Positions 8,813 through 17,225 of a stretch of 42,596 bases of DNA are shown here, in pieces. Location: the NCBI GenBank assembly GCA_029210545.1, contig JARGFV010000008.1:1-42596 (forward strand), in the 5' to 3' direction. The notes under the pieces were generated by a model. That model worked only from the letters and a program-made list of their open reading frames with translations, did not search any database and was not told the DNA's origin. The position numbers were made by a program, and so were the translations under genes. This DNA is from a bacterium (lineage in GTDB: Bacteria > BMS3Abin14). The first letter of the stretch is position 1; every line of letters starts with the position of its first letter.

Positions 8813-10774
8813 ATGTGCGGAATCGGTGGTCTCCTGAGTCCGGGCGGCCTGGGACCTCATCACCATGATATCCTGGGATCCATGACCCTGTCCCTTGCCC
8901 ACCGCGGACCGGACGGCAGCGGGGTGTGGATGGACGAGGGGATGGGTATCGGCCTGTGCCACACCCGCCTGGCGGTTATCGACCTGAGTTCCCGGGCGAG
9001 CCAGCCGATGACTTCCCCTGATGGACGTGGTGTCCTTTCCTATAACGGAGAGGTATACAACTACCGTGAGTTGAAGTCGGAGCTTGGAAAGACCGGCTGG
9101 AGGTTTGTCAGCGATTCCGACACCGAGGTGGTGCTGGCCGCCTGCCTGACCTGGGGGGTGCCGCAGGCCCTCGGCCGCCTTGTCGGCATGTTCGCTTTCG
9201 CCCTCTGGCACACGCGGGAAAGGACTCTTTACCTGGCGCGGGACCGGATCGGGATCAAGCCTCTTTACTATGGTCGAACCGGAGGGGGCCGGGCGGGAGA
9301 GGATCTTGTTTTCGCTTCCGAACTCAAGGCCCTGTGTGAGCACCCCGGGTTCAGCCGGACGGTTGACCCGAACTCCCTCGAACAGTACTTCATGCTGCAG
9401 TACGTTCCGGCGCCCGGTTCGATCTATCGGGACGCGAAGAAACTGCCTCCCGGTCACTACCTGCGCCTGGCTCCTGAAGGGGAGCGGTTGACGCGCTACT
9501 GGAAACCGGACGAGATGATCGATCCGGCAGGCGGCAGACCGGAGGATCTGGATGAGCGGCTAGCCGACATGATCGACGAGGCCATATCGGCGAGAATGGT
9601 CTCCGATGTACCTCTCGGCACGTTCCTTTCCGGTGGGCTCGACAGCTGCCTGGTGACCGCCGGCATGCGCCGGGCCGTATCCGGGCCTCTCAGCTCCTAT
9701 ACCGTTTCCTACCGTGAGGAGGAGTTCGATGAGAGCCCCTGGGCGATGCAGGCGGCCCGGCAACTGGATGTCCGCCACCACCTCCTGGAAGTTGACAGCA
9801 GAGATCTCCAGGCGGAGATGCACCATATGCCGTGGATCTTCGACGAACCGATGAGCGACCCTTCGGCCCTTCCCCTGGTACTCCTTTCCAGGTTCGCCCG
9901 CAAGGAGGTCACCGTGATCCTGTCCGGGGACGGGGCGGACGAACTGTTCGGTGGATATGACCGTTACCGTTTTCTGGAAAGATACTGGGCAGGGGCAGGG
10001 CGCCTGCCCGCCCCTTTTCGACGCGCACTTTCAGCTCTCCTGGGCTCCATTCCCCCCGGGTTGCCGGGAACCGCCTACGGCCGGTTTTTCGCTGCCATGG
10101 GGCGCCCTCGACCTGTGGAGAACTTCCCGGGCAAATGGGAAAAGCTCATCAGGCTATTGAAGCAGGATACCCGTGCGCAGGCTTACCAGTCCGCCATAGG
10201 GATCTTTTCAGCGAAAGAGACCGCCCGGCTGCTGGGCCGCGAGGGAGAGGTCAAGCTTCCCGGTGCCTTTGAGGAACTCGCATCCGGAGCACCTGGCGAT
10301 TCGGGAGGGATAAAGGCGATGATGGACCTGGACCTGAGGACCTTCCTGCCGGAGGATGTCCTTGCCAAGGTTGACCGCGCCAGCATGGCGGCGGGTCTCG
10401 AGGTGCGCGTTCCCCTCCTCGACCACAGGGTCGTGTCCCTGTCCCGGCAATACCCCGTTTCCGGCCTGTTCGAGGGAAGACGGGGAAAGGCCCCCCTCCG
10501 GCGCCTCGCCCGGCAGACACCGACCAGCGACCTTGTGGACCGTCCCAAGATGGGGTTCACCCTTCCCCTCGACAGGTGGTTCCGGAAGGAACTGCGTGAC
10601 ACTATCCAGGATCGGCTCCTCTCCCCCGGCAGTGTCCTCGAGGGAACGGTAGACCCCGGGATCGTCCGGAAGCTTGTCCAAGGCCACCTGTCGGGGCGGG
10701 GCAACTACCATGAAAAGCTTTACAACCTCATGATCCTGGATGGATGGATGGATAGATGGACCCGGGCCGCGTAA
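8813..10774 (+). CDS. asnB: Asparagine synthase (glutamine-hydrolysing), AsnB type
   Basis: The 653-residue protein begins MCGIGG. Cys2 is the N-terminal nucleophile of the class II glutaminase domain (about residues 2-215), which also shows AHRGPDGSG and SYNGEVYN. The synthetase domain follows with the ATP pyrophosphatase loop FLSGGLDS near residue 272 and LSGDGADELFGGYDRY near 370. It makes asparagine from aspartate, glutamine and ATP. Members inside polysaccharide clusters are often suspected of amidating sugar acids or of an ancillary role, which may apply here because glycosyltransferases and a WecA-like enzyme follow. AAGGAG at 8802-8807 supports the start. The 3' end contains a short TGGA tetranucleotide repeat and overlaps the next gene by 19 bp. 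It is the first gene behind the promoter at 8536-8564. Confidence 0.93.
   Translation: MCGIGGLLSPGGLGPHHHDILGSMTLSLAHRGPDGSGVWMDEGMGIGLCHTRLAVIDLSSRASQPMTSPDGRGVLSYNGEVYNYRELKSELGKTGWRFVSDSDTEVVLAACLTWGVPQALGRLVGMFAFALWHTRERTLYLARDRIGIKPLYYGRTGGGRAGEDLVFASELKALCEHPGFSRTVDPNSLEQYFMLQYVPAPGSIYRDAKKLPPGHYLRLAPEGERLTRYWKPDEMIDPAGGRPEDLDERLADMIDEAISARMVSDVPLGTFLSGGLDSCLVTAGMRRAVSGPLSSYTVSYREEEFDESPWAMQAARQLDVRHHLLEVDSRDLQAEMHHMPWIFDEPMSDPSALPLVLLSRFARKEVTVILSGDGADELFGGYDRYRFLERYWAGAGRLPAPFRRALSALLGSIPPGLPGTAYGRFFAAMGRPRPVENFPGKWEKLIRLLKQDTRAQAYQSAIGIFSAKETARLLGREGEVKLPGAFEELASGAPGDSGGIKAMMDLDLRTFLPEDVLAKVDRASMAAGLEVRVPLLDHRVVSLSRQYPVSGLFEGRRGKAPLRRLARQTPTSDLVDRPKMGFTLPLDRWFRKELRDTIQDRLLSPGSVLEGTVDPGIVRKLVQGHLSGRGNYHEKLYNLMILDGWMDRWTRAA
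10737..10760 (+). repeat. TGGA tetranucleotide repeat at a gene overlap
   Basis: Four perfect TGGA units (10737-10752), then TAGA and TGGA, cover the last codons of asnB (LDGWMDRW) and the ATG (10756) of the next glycosyltransferase. Gain or loss of a unit would shift the asnB C-terminus and alter the coupling between the genes. With only four perfect units the slippage rate may be low. Confidence 0.6.
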
Positions 10775-11907
10775 AGGTACTCCACATTATCAGCGGTTTG
10801 GGCGTTGGGGGGGCTGAGCGTCTCCTCCTCTGGGCCGCAAAATATCATGACAGGGATAAATATCCCATCGGTGTCGTCTCCATGATGTCCGGTGGTGAAC
10901 TTGCCACGGAGATTCGTGACTCAGGGGTGCCCGTTGTCGAACTTGGACAAGCAAAAGGCCGCCTGACCCCCGCGGGATTCAGGAACCTCCTCTCCACAGT
11001 TGCCTCAGTCCGGCCCGAGGTGATCCAGGGGCACATGTTCCATTCCAACCTTCTGACCAGGTTGACAAAACTGTTTGTATCGAAGGATTCCCGTGTAATC
11101 AACACGGTTCATATCGAATGGGAGCCGTTTCGGCGTAAAATAGCTTACGCACTTACTGCGCCTCTGGTTGATGGCACGGTGACTTTTTCTCCCGATGCGG
11201 GAAAAGTATTTACCGAAACTGGCCCCGTGGGAAGGCCCATTAGATATATACCCTACGGCATTGAGGTGGGACCCAGGGCGAAAAAGGATCGAGAGGGTCT
11301 GAGGACTCGTCTGGGTATCGACCTGCCTGGGCCGATGTGGATAACGGTGGGGCGTCTTTCACGTCAGAAAGCGTATCCAGATCTTATTGAGGCCTTTGCC
11401 ATGATCAAACCGGTCCAGGGGGGGCCTACGCTGCTCATTGTGGGCGAAGGTGAAGACAAACCCATTCTTGAAAAGTTGATCCAGGAAAAAGGACTTCTTC
11501 ATCGGGTCAGGCTCCTCGGGGTCCGCCACGATGTTCCAGACCTTCTGGCCGCCAGCGACGCCTTTGTTCTTTCATCTCACTGGGAAGGCAACCCCCTGGT
11601 TGTCCTTGAAGCCATGAGGGCTTCCTTGCCGATTGTTACTACCCGTGTAGGTATGGTCCCAACAATGACAGTTGATGGAAAGACGGCTTTTGTAGTTGAG
11701 CCAAACCGTCCCGATCTCCTTGCATCCGCGATGGAAAAGCTCATGACACTGGGTCACCAGGCTCGAACCATGGGCGAAGCTGGAAGGGAAAGACTCGAAA
11801 GGTATTACGATTTCAGGAGTATGCAGAAGGAACTCGAACTGTTTTACAGTGAATTGATCCGTGATCATGGAAATGCGGGATCTGAGGAGATCGTTGATGG
11901 CGTTTAA
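10756..11907 (+). CDS. Family 4 glycosyltransferase (GT-B fold)
   Basis: The 383-residue protein has the GT4 acceptor-side glycine loop ISGLGVGGAERL at residues 12-23. Its donor domain carries VGRLSRQKAYPDLIEAF and the EX7E motif in SSHWEGNPLVVLEAM near residues 272-286, both glutamates present. Such retaining enzymes add a sugar from a nucleotide donor to an undecaprenyl-linked glycan on the inner leaflet. The start overlaps the asnB end by 19 bp and the stop overlaps the following gene, so asnB, this gene and the WecA-like gene form one translationally coupled operon. Its codon use is less GC-biased than that of its neighbours (more A/T third positions), which may hint at separate acquisition. 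The sugar is unknown. Confidence 0.88.
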   Translation: MDPGRVKVLHIISGLGVGGAERLLLWAAKYHDRDKYPIGVVSMMSGGELATEIRDSGVPVVELGQAKGRLTPAGFRNLLSTVASVRPEVIQGHMFHSNLLTRLTKLFVSKDSRVINTVHIEWEPFRRKIAYALTAPLVDGTVTFSPDAGKVFTETGPVGRPIRYIPYGIEVGPRAKKDREGLRTRLGIDLPGPMWITVGRLSRQKAYPDLIEAFAMIKPVQGGPTLLIVGEGEDKPILEKLIQEKGLLHRVRLLGVRHDVPDLLAASDAFVLSSHWEGNPLVVLEAMRASLPIVTTRVGMVPTMTVDGKTAFVVEPNRPDLLASAMEKLMTLGHQARTMGEAGRERLERYYDFRSMQKELELFYSELIRDHGNAGSEEIVDGV

Positions 11908-12910
11908 CTGGGTATACGTGGCCCTGCCCCTGACCTTCTCCGTTGCCCTGGGGTTATCGCTCGTTCTCACGCCGTGGGTAGCAAAGACCGCCCGGTCAAT
12001 AGGCATGGTGGACAAACCAGACGGGGCTCTCAAAACCCACGAGCAGCCGGTGGCCTACCTGGGGGGGCTGGCTGTTTTCGTGGCGTTCCTCGTCGGGTTT
12101 TCACCCTTTTACGAACTAGACCGGCAGGTGCTGGCCATCATGCTGGGGGGGACCCTCGTCGTTCTCCTGGGCTTCTTGGACGACCTGGGGAACCTGAAGC
12201 CCGCCACCAAGCTCCTGGGGCAGGCCCTGGCGGTCCTCATCGTCATGAAGGCCGGCGTCGCCATCAAGATCGTATACCTGCCGCCTTTCATCACCTATCC
12301 TCTCTCCTTTTTATGGCTCCTGGGGATGACCAACGCCTTTAACATCATCGACATCATGGACGGTCTCTCCGCGGGGGTTGGAGCCATCGCCTGCTTTTTC
12401 CTGTTTATTGTGGCCCTGTCGTCAGGGCAGGCCGGTGTGGCTCACATGACCCTGGCGCTGATGGGGGCTCTCCTGGGTTTCCTGAAGTTCAATACCCGGC
12501 CGGCCGGCATCTATCTCGGGGACGCCGGCAGCCTGTTCATCGGCTTCATGCTGGGCGCCCTGGGAATGATCGGGATCTACGCCAGGGGGAACCCGGTAGC
12601 TGTTCTGGCGCCCGTCCTGATCCTGGGGGTCCCCATCTTCGACACCCTTTTCGTCATGACCCTCCGCTGGATGAGGGGGCAGAACCCCATGAGGGGCAGT
12701 CCCGACCATTTTGCCCTGAGGCTCAGGAGATGGAAACTTTCCGTGGGACAGACCGTGGGCCTGAGTTACCTGGCGTCCCTGCTCCTCGGCGGCGCTGCCC
12801 TGGTGATGATCTTCGGCAGCGAGAAGATGGCCCTTGCTGTTCTATTCGGAGTCAGCCTTGGGCTCATGCTGTCGGCGCTTTGGCTGAAGAGGATCGATAT
12901 GAACCTTTAA
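11897..12910 (+). CDS. Undecaprenyl-phosphate sugar-1-phosphate transferase (WecA/MraY family)
   Basis: The 337-residue integral membrane protein has about ten hydrophobic segments. Motifs in order are KTHEQPVAYLGGLAVF near the N-terminus, LGFLDDLGNL (Asp pair near residue 95), NAFNIIDIMDGLSAG (about 146-160), GIYLGDAGSLFIGF (about 204-217) and SPDHFALRL in the large cytoplasmic loop. These are the Mg-binding and nucleotide-sugar-binding elements of enzymes that start glycan assembly on undecaprenyl phosphate. The ATG at 11897 is chosen over GTG at 11861 because GAGGAG (11883-11888) precedes it at good spacing; it overlaps the previous stop by 11 bp. The enzyme probably starts the glycan made by this locus. 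GlcNAc is the commonest substrate but cannot be proved here. A terminator directly follows. Confidence 0.88.
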   Translation: MAFNWVYVALPLTFSVALGLSLVLTPWVAKTARSIGMVDKPDGALKTHEQPVAYLGGLAVFVAFLVGFSPFYELDRQVLAIMLGGTLVVLLGFLDDLGNLKPATKLLGQALAVLIVMKAGVAIKIVYLPPFITYPLSFLWLLGMTNAFNIIDIMDGLSAGVGAIACFFLFIVALSSGQAGVAHMTLALMGALLGFLKFNTRPAGIYLGDAGSLFIGFMLGALGMIGIYARGNPVAVLAPVLILGVPIFDTLFVMTLRWMRGQNPMRGSPDHFALRLRRWKLSVGQTVGLSYLASLLLGGAALVMIFGSEKMALAVLFGVSLGLMLSALWLKRIDMNL

Positions 12911-12944
12911 AAGCCCACCCGTGCGGATTCGGTGGGCTTTTAAA
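12906..12944 (+). terminator. Intrinsic terminator of the asnB-GT4-wecA-like operon
   Basis: TTTAAAAGCCCACC (12906-12919) pairs perfectly with GGTGGGCTTTTAAA (12931-12944) around an 11-nt loop. The stop codon TAA lies within the left arm. The A/T-rich stem ends on both sides suggest the hairpin may work in both directions. Confidence 0.88.
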
Positions 12945-12946
12945 GA

Positions 12947-13104
12947 TGATGGACTCGCAAAAAGTCCATCAACGCGCCCCGCGCGGGGCGCCCAAATCAA
13001 TGACCCGCACCGTAAGTCATTGATTTGTAAGGAAAGGGAAAACGACGCTTTTCCCTTTCCGTTGAGCAAAAAGTCCCGGATTGGACTTTTTGCGACCCTA
13101 TCAA
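12947..13104 (-). repeat. Multi-hairpin dispersed repeat, copy B (reverse)
   Basis: This is the reverse-oriented, nearly full copy of the element described at 8626-8784, starting TGATGGACTCGCAAAAAGTC and ending GACTTTTTGCGACCCTATCA. It is closest to copy C at 38937-39095, differing mainly in the loop of the third hairpin. It begins directly after the terminator of the asnB operon. With copy A it forms an inverted pair flanking 8785-12946. Confidence 0.92.
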
Positions 13105-13133
13105 AGATAAGTTGTGAAGAAGAGCGAGGATCC

Positions 13134-13207
13134 AAGAACTAAGAACTAAGAACCAGGTGTTAAAACCTGGAACCCGGAACCCGGAACTAAGGATTAAGAG
13201 CCAGGAG
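13134..13207 (+). repeat. Degenerate heptanucleotide array
   Basis: The stretch reads in 7-nt steps: AAGAACT twice, AAGAACC, AGGTGTT, AAAACCT, GGAACCC twice, GGAACTA, AGGATTA, AGAGCCA, GGAG. Nearly all of the gap between copy B and the ATG at 13210 is this array, and its last unit supplies the AGGAG just before that ATG. A local CCAGGT/ACCTGG stem is the only clear hairpin. Confidence 0.75.
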
Positions 13208-13209
13208 CG

Positions 13210-15249
13210 ATGAACGATACCGAGCCTTCTACAGTGGAAAAAACGGGATGGCGGATCGAGCAGGCTGTCGTGCCTGCCGTGATCCTGCTCGTCCCCATAG
13301 GTCTCTTTTTTGGACGGGAGGTGATCCCTCCCATCCGGTTCCTCACCTGGCACCTCGCGTCCCTGGCCTGGTTCGTCGTGGTCCTGGCGGCGGCCTGGGG
13401 CCAGGGCAGGGCGCTTGCGGGGCTCGTCCTTCCGGATACGGGCGACCGCGCGCAGGTCCCGGTCACCGTCATCGCGCTGGGGCTGGGTCTTGGCCTTTTC
13501 GCCCTGGAAACGTTCCTGCTCGGCGCGGCCCGACTCCTGACAACCCCGGCCCTGACCATGCTGGTTCTCCTGGTCTTTCTTCTCACGGCGGCAGGCGCCC
13601 GCCGCCGATGGCCGGAACTCCGGGCTGAGTACCAGGCGGCCCGCCAACTTCCCGCAGGTTCGGGTCTTCCCCTGGCCCTGACGGGTCTGGCGGTTTTTGT
13701 AAGCTGGCCCTTCGTCCTCGTCCCCACCCGCGCCTTCGACGCCCTGAGCTACCATCTCGAGGTCCCTTCGAGATATCTCCAGGCCGGGCGGATCATCGAC
13801 ATCCCTGAAAACCTTTACTCCTATACTCCCCAGCTCAACCACATGCTCTACGGCCTCGCCATGGGGCTGAGCGGTTCGGACCTTGCCGGGCTCCTCAACC
13901 ACCTCTATTTTGTTCTGACTCTTTGCGTCCTGTGGCTGGGCTTCAGGGACCGCTTCGCTCCCCCGGCGGGCGCGTGGGCCGCGGCGCTGACGGCCCTTTC
14001 TCCCCTCATGCTGATGGAGGTCGTCAACGCCGGTGTGGACTGGTCGGCCGCCTTCTACACCCTGGCCGCGTTGTCACTCCTTTCCTCCGGCATCGGGAAC
14101 CGCCGTCTCGTCGTCCTGGCCGGGATCCTGGCCGGACTGGCTGCAGGGTGCCGTCACCAGCCCCTGGGATACGCCATTGCCGTTCCAGTCGCAGCCGGCA
14201 TGATCAGTGGATTGACGGCCGGGAGAGGTGGGAGGTTCGGCCGTTGGGGTCTCTTCCTTGGGGTTGCCCTTCTGACCGCCTCTCCCTGGTACATCAGGAA
14301 CTGGGTCTACACGGGTGACCCCCTGTTTCCTCTGCTCGCGAACCTCCTGGGAACCACCGACGCGGGCGCCGGGTTCGTTTCCGGCCTGGTGGGCGCAAAA
14401 CCTCTGGCCCTGCTCTGGAAGTGGGCTGTTTTACCGTATCAGATGGTCTTCGATCCCCTGTCCTACAGCATGACAGCCACCATCGGTGTCCAGTACCTCG
14501 TCCTTCTGCCCCTCCTGGCGCTGGCGCGCGGGCGGCCGCGGGGCGACCGGTTCCTGCTCTGGTGGGTCATCCTGGCGTTCCTGGCGTGGTACCTGAACTT
14601 CAGGACGGCCCGCTACGCCATGCCGGTGCTCATGACGGCCAGCCTGTGGCTGGGCGCCGCCCTGGCTGATTCCTGTGAGAGCCTGTCTGATGGGAGCCGT
14701 TCGGGCCGGTCGCGGGCCCTTGCTGCCGTTGTAACCGTCCTCCTGGTGGTCAACGGCGCCGTGTTCGTGGGGCTCAACGATCGCGTGAACAGGAGCGTCG
14801 GCGCGGCCCTGGGGATGCGCTCGTCATCCGGCTACCTCATGGAAAACTACGAGATCTATCCGGCCATCGACTACCTGAACCGGCTGGATCCGCCCCCGGA
14901 CAAGGTTCTTTTCGTCGGGGAGATGAGAGGGTTCTACTCCCGGTTCCCGAGGGAGGTGCCTTCCCACAACGCCCCCAACCGGCTCATGGAACTCGCAAGG
15001 AAGAACAGTCCCCCTGCGGAAATTTCAAAGGATCTGGCTGCTGCCGGTATCTCCCACATCCTCCTCAACGAGGCCGAATGGTTCAGGATGGCCTATCGGA
15101 ACGGGAACGCCCCTGACTGGAAACTGTCTCCCGAAGGGCGTGAACGGGTGAAGAGGTTCCTTGAGGACGACACCCGGCAACTTTTTTCCAACGGTCCCGT
15201 TACGGTATACGGGTTGAAAAACCGGGGGGCAGGGGAGGCGGCGCCGTGA
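13210..15249 (+). CDS. Polytopic GT39/GT83-like glycosyltransferase, paralogue 1
   Basis: The 679-residue membrane protein has about 12-13 hydrophobic segments and a soluble C-terminal tail. Its first extracytoplasmic loop region has FDALSYHLEVPSRYL (about residues 176-190) and ENLYSYTPQLNHMLYG, resembling the Asp-containing first loop of ArnT/PMT-type enzymes that use polyprenyl-phosphate sugars. The C-terminal part has YLNRLDPPPDKVLFVGEMRG. The next gene is a clear paralogue throughout, so this is a tandem duplication that has diverged. The AGGAG before the ATG is only 2 bp away, so a start further downstream is possible. The gene follows a repeat-filled gap without a promoter I can defend. 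It probably modifies a lipid-linked glycan or lipid A on the periplasmic side; substrate unknown. Confidence 0.75.
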   Translation: MNDTEPSTVEKTGWRIEQAVVPAVILLVPIGLFFGREVIPPIRFLTWHLASLAWFVVVLAAAWGQGRALAGLVLPDTGDRAQVPVTVIALGLGLGLFALETFLLGAARLLTTPALTMLVLLVFLLTAAGARRRWPELRAEYQAARQLPAGSGLPLALTGLAVFVSWPFVLVPTRAFDALSYHLEVPSRYLQAGRIIDIPENLYSYTPQLNHMLYGLAMGLSGSDLAGLLNHLYFVLTLCVLWLGFRDRFAPPAGAWAAALTALSPLMLMEVVNAGVDWSAAFYTLAALSLLSSGIGNRRLVVLAGILAGLAAGCRHQPLGYAIAVPVAAGMISGLTAGRGGRFGRWGLFLGVALLTASPWYIRNWVYTGDPLFPLLANLLGTTDAGAGFVSGLVGAKPLALLWKWAVLPYQMVFDPLSYSMTATIGVQYLVLLPLLALARGRPRGDRFLLWWVILAFLAWYLNFRTARYAMPVLMTASLWLGAALADSCESLSDGSRSGRSRALAAVVTVLLVVNGAVFVGLNDRVNRSVGAALGMRSSSGYLMENYEIYPAIDYLNRLDPPPDKVLFVGEMRGFYSRFPREVPSHNAPNRLMELARKNSPPAEISKDLAAAGISHILLNEAEWFRMAYRNGNAPDWKLSPEGRERVKRFLEDDTRQLFSNGPVTVYGLKNRGAGEAAP

Positions 15250-17225
15250 AAAGCGGTATTGACCGGTACCGGGGAGAGACGGCTGCCCTGGCTGCTTTGG
15301 GAACGGCCCTGATCCTTGCCGGAATATCCGCCATGGGCTCGGGGCCGGGGTGGCTCCTGGCGCAGAACATAAGGGCCCTGGCGTGGGGTGTCGTTGTGGC
15401 GGCGGCGGCATGGATCCAGGGAACGGTTCTCCTCCATTTTCTGTTTCCGGACCATGGGCTAGACAGAAGCGGCCTCCGCCTCTTCCTGGCCGGGGGGGTG
15501 GGTCTCGCGGCCATGTCCCTGGAAGCGCTATTCCTGGGGCTGGCAGGCCTGTACACACGGCCGGCCCTGACCCTGCTCGTCCTGGCTGTCCTCGGGACAG
15601 GCTGGGCCGCCATGAAGATGCTGAGGGTCCCTTTCCCGCCCCTCCCCGTTCCGAGGGGCAACTCAGCCCTGTTCCCCCTGGGGCTGACGGGGGTGGCCCT
15701 CTTCCTCAACTTCACCTTCGTCCTGGTGCCGCCGGTCTACTTTGACGCCATGTCCTATCACCTGGAACTGCCGTCGAGGTACCTTCAGGACGGAAGGATC
15801 TTTCACATTCCCGAGAACCTCTACTCCGGATACCCCCAGCTGGTGGAGGTCCTGTACGGCGTGGGGCTTGCCCTTGCCGGTGTCGGCACCGCCGGGATCA
15901 TCTCCCTTTTGGGCTTCATCCTGGTCCTTGGCCTGGTCTGGTCCTGGGGCCGGGAGCGTTTCGACGACGAGACTGCCGCCTGGGCCATCGTCCTCGTGGC
16001 GTTCACGCCGCCGCTCATGACTGTGAGCGGTTTTTTCCACAACGACTGGTATATGACCTTTTTCACCCTGGGGACGGTCCTTCTCCTTTCAGGCCTGCCG
16101 GGGGACCGAATGTCGCCGCCCGGAACGATCGTCCTCGCCGGTGTCCTTGCCGGTTTCGCGGCCGGGACGAAATACACCGGACTGGGGTTCGCCATCGGCG
16201 TGCCGGCAGCCGCCGGGCTTCTCCTTGCACTGAAGCGGGAGGAAAAGGGAGCCGCGCGGAAATGGGCCCTGTTCGGGACCATCGCCCTGGCCACGGCCAG
16301 CCCCTGGTACCTGAAAAACATGCTTTTTACGGGGGATCCCCTCTTTCCCCTGATCAGCGGACTCACCGGCCAGATCCCGGGGCTTTCCTCCCTGGCCGGG
16401 GACGCCTATTTCAAGGGGTTCGCCGCGGCCGACCTGTGGAAATGGACCCTGGTGCCCTACCAGTCGGTCTTCCGCTACTGGGAACTCCAGCTGTCTTTGT
16501 CCACCGGCCTCGTCCCCCTCGTCCTTCTCCCCACGGTCGCCTGGCTCTACCGGACCCGGTCGCTGGATCCCTTTCTCCTCCTCTGGACGGGACTTTCCCT
16601 GACGGTCTGGTACCTGACCTTCCGGGCCGGGAGGTTCGCCATGCCCATGGCGGTCATGACACTCCTGTGGTTTGCCGCGGCGTTCAGGGGCACGGTGCGG
16701 GAGGCGCCCCGCGCGGGACCGGTCCTGACGGGGGTGGTGGTATTCCTGGCTTTCATGAACCTCGCCGCCTTTCTCGGTTTCATGGACTCCTACGCCGACG
16801 CCGTGTCGGGAGCGTTCGGCCGCCTGACGTCCCGCGAGTACCTCGAGCGCACCTACGCTCCCTACGGTGCCATCACATATCTGAACCGGGCCGAACCCCC
16901 TCCGGAAAAGGTCCTTTTCCTGGGCGAGATGAAAGGCTTTTATTCCGGGTTCGACAGGGAGGTCGCGACTTTCGAGGTTCCCAACCGCCTGGTGGAGCTG
17001 GTTCGGGCGGGGAAAATGTCAGATGAGATCGCCGATACCCTGTTGGCCAGGGGGTTCTCCCACATCTTGTACAACCCTGTTGAGATGGAAAGGCTGGCAG
17101 CCAAGACTCCCAGTTTGCGCCTCGATCCGGAAGAGTGGGACATTCTGAACACTTTTCTCAAAGAGCGGACGAAAAAGGTTTTTGTCCACAGCGGTATTTC
17201 CGTATGGAAGGTGCAGCATGACTGA
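15246..17225 (+). CDS. Polytopic GT39/GT83-like glycosyltransferase, paralogue 2
   Basis: The product has 659 residues and the same architecture as the preceding protein. Matching blocks are FDAMSYHLELPSRYL (about residues 166-180), ENLYSGYPQLVEVLYG, GDPLFPLISGL and YLNRAEPPPEKVLFLGEMKG. The tail ends in RTKKVFVHSGISVWKV, paralleling TRQLFSNGPVTVYGL in paralogue 1. Translation starts with GTG at 15246, overlapping the previous stop (GTGA), with GGAGG at 15234-15238. Coupling and retained similarity suggest both copies are functional and may add the same or related sugars at two positions or in two growth conditions. No frameshift or stop interrupts either copy. The FAD enzyme downstream overlaps this gene by 8 bp, placing all in one operon. 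Confidence 0.75.
   Translation: MKSGIDRYRGETAALAALGTALILAGISAMGSGPGWLLAQNIRALAWGVVVAAAAWIQGTVLLHFLFPDHGLDRSGLRLFLAGGVGLAAMSLEALFLGLAGLYTRPALTLLVLAVLGTGWAAMKMLRVPFPPLPVPRGNSALFPLGLTGVALFLNFTFVLVPPVYFDAMSYHLELPSRYLQDGRIFHIPENLYSGYPQLVEVLYGVGLALAGVGTAGIISLLGFILVLGLVWSWGRERFDDETAAWAIVLVAFTPPLMTVSGFFHNDWYMTFFTLGTVLLLSGLPGDRMSPPGTIVLAGVLAGFAAGTKYTGLGFAIGVPAAAGLLLALKREEKGAARKWALFGTIALATASPWYLKNMLFTGDPLFPLISGLTGQIPGLSSLAGDAYFKGFAAADLWKWTLVPYQSVFRYWELQLSLSTGLVPLVLLPTVAWLYRTRSLDPFLLLWTGLSLTVWYLTFRAGRFAMPMAVMTLLWFAAAFRGTVREAPRAGPVLTGVVVFLAFMNLAAFLGFMDSYADAVSGAFGRLTSREYLERTYAPYGAITYLNRAEPPPEKVLFLGEMKGFYSGFDREVATFEVPNRLVELVRAGKMSDEIADTLLARGFSHILYNPVEMERLAAKTPSLRLDPEEWDILNTFLKERTKKVFVHSGISVWKVQHD

Noticed and set aside
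13134-13207. CRISPR array
   Set aside because: The period is 7 nt without spacers, units are degenerate and there are no cas genes. The same holds for the other short-period arrays.
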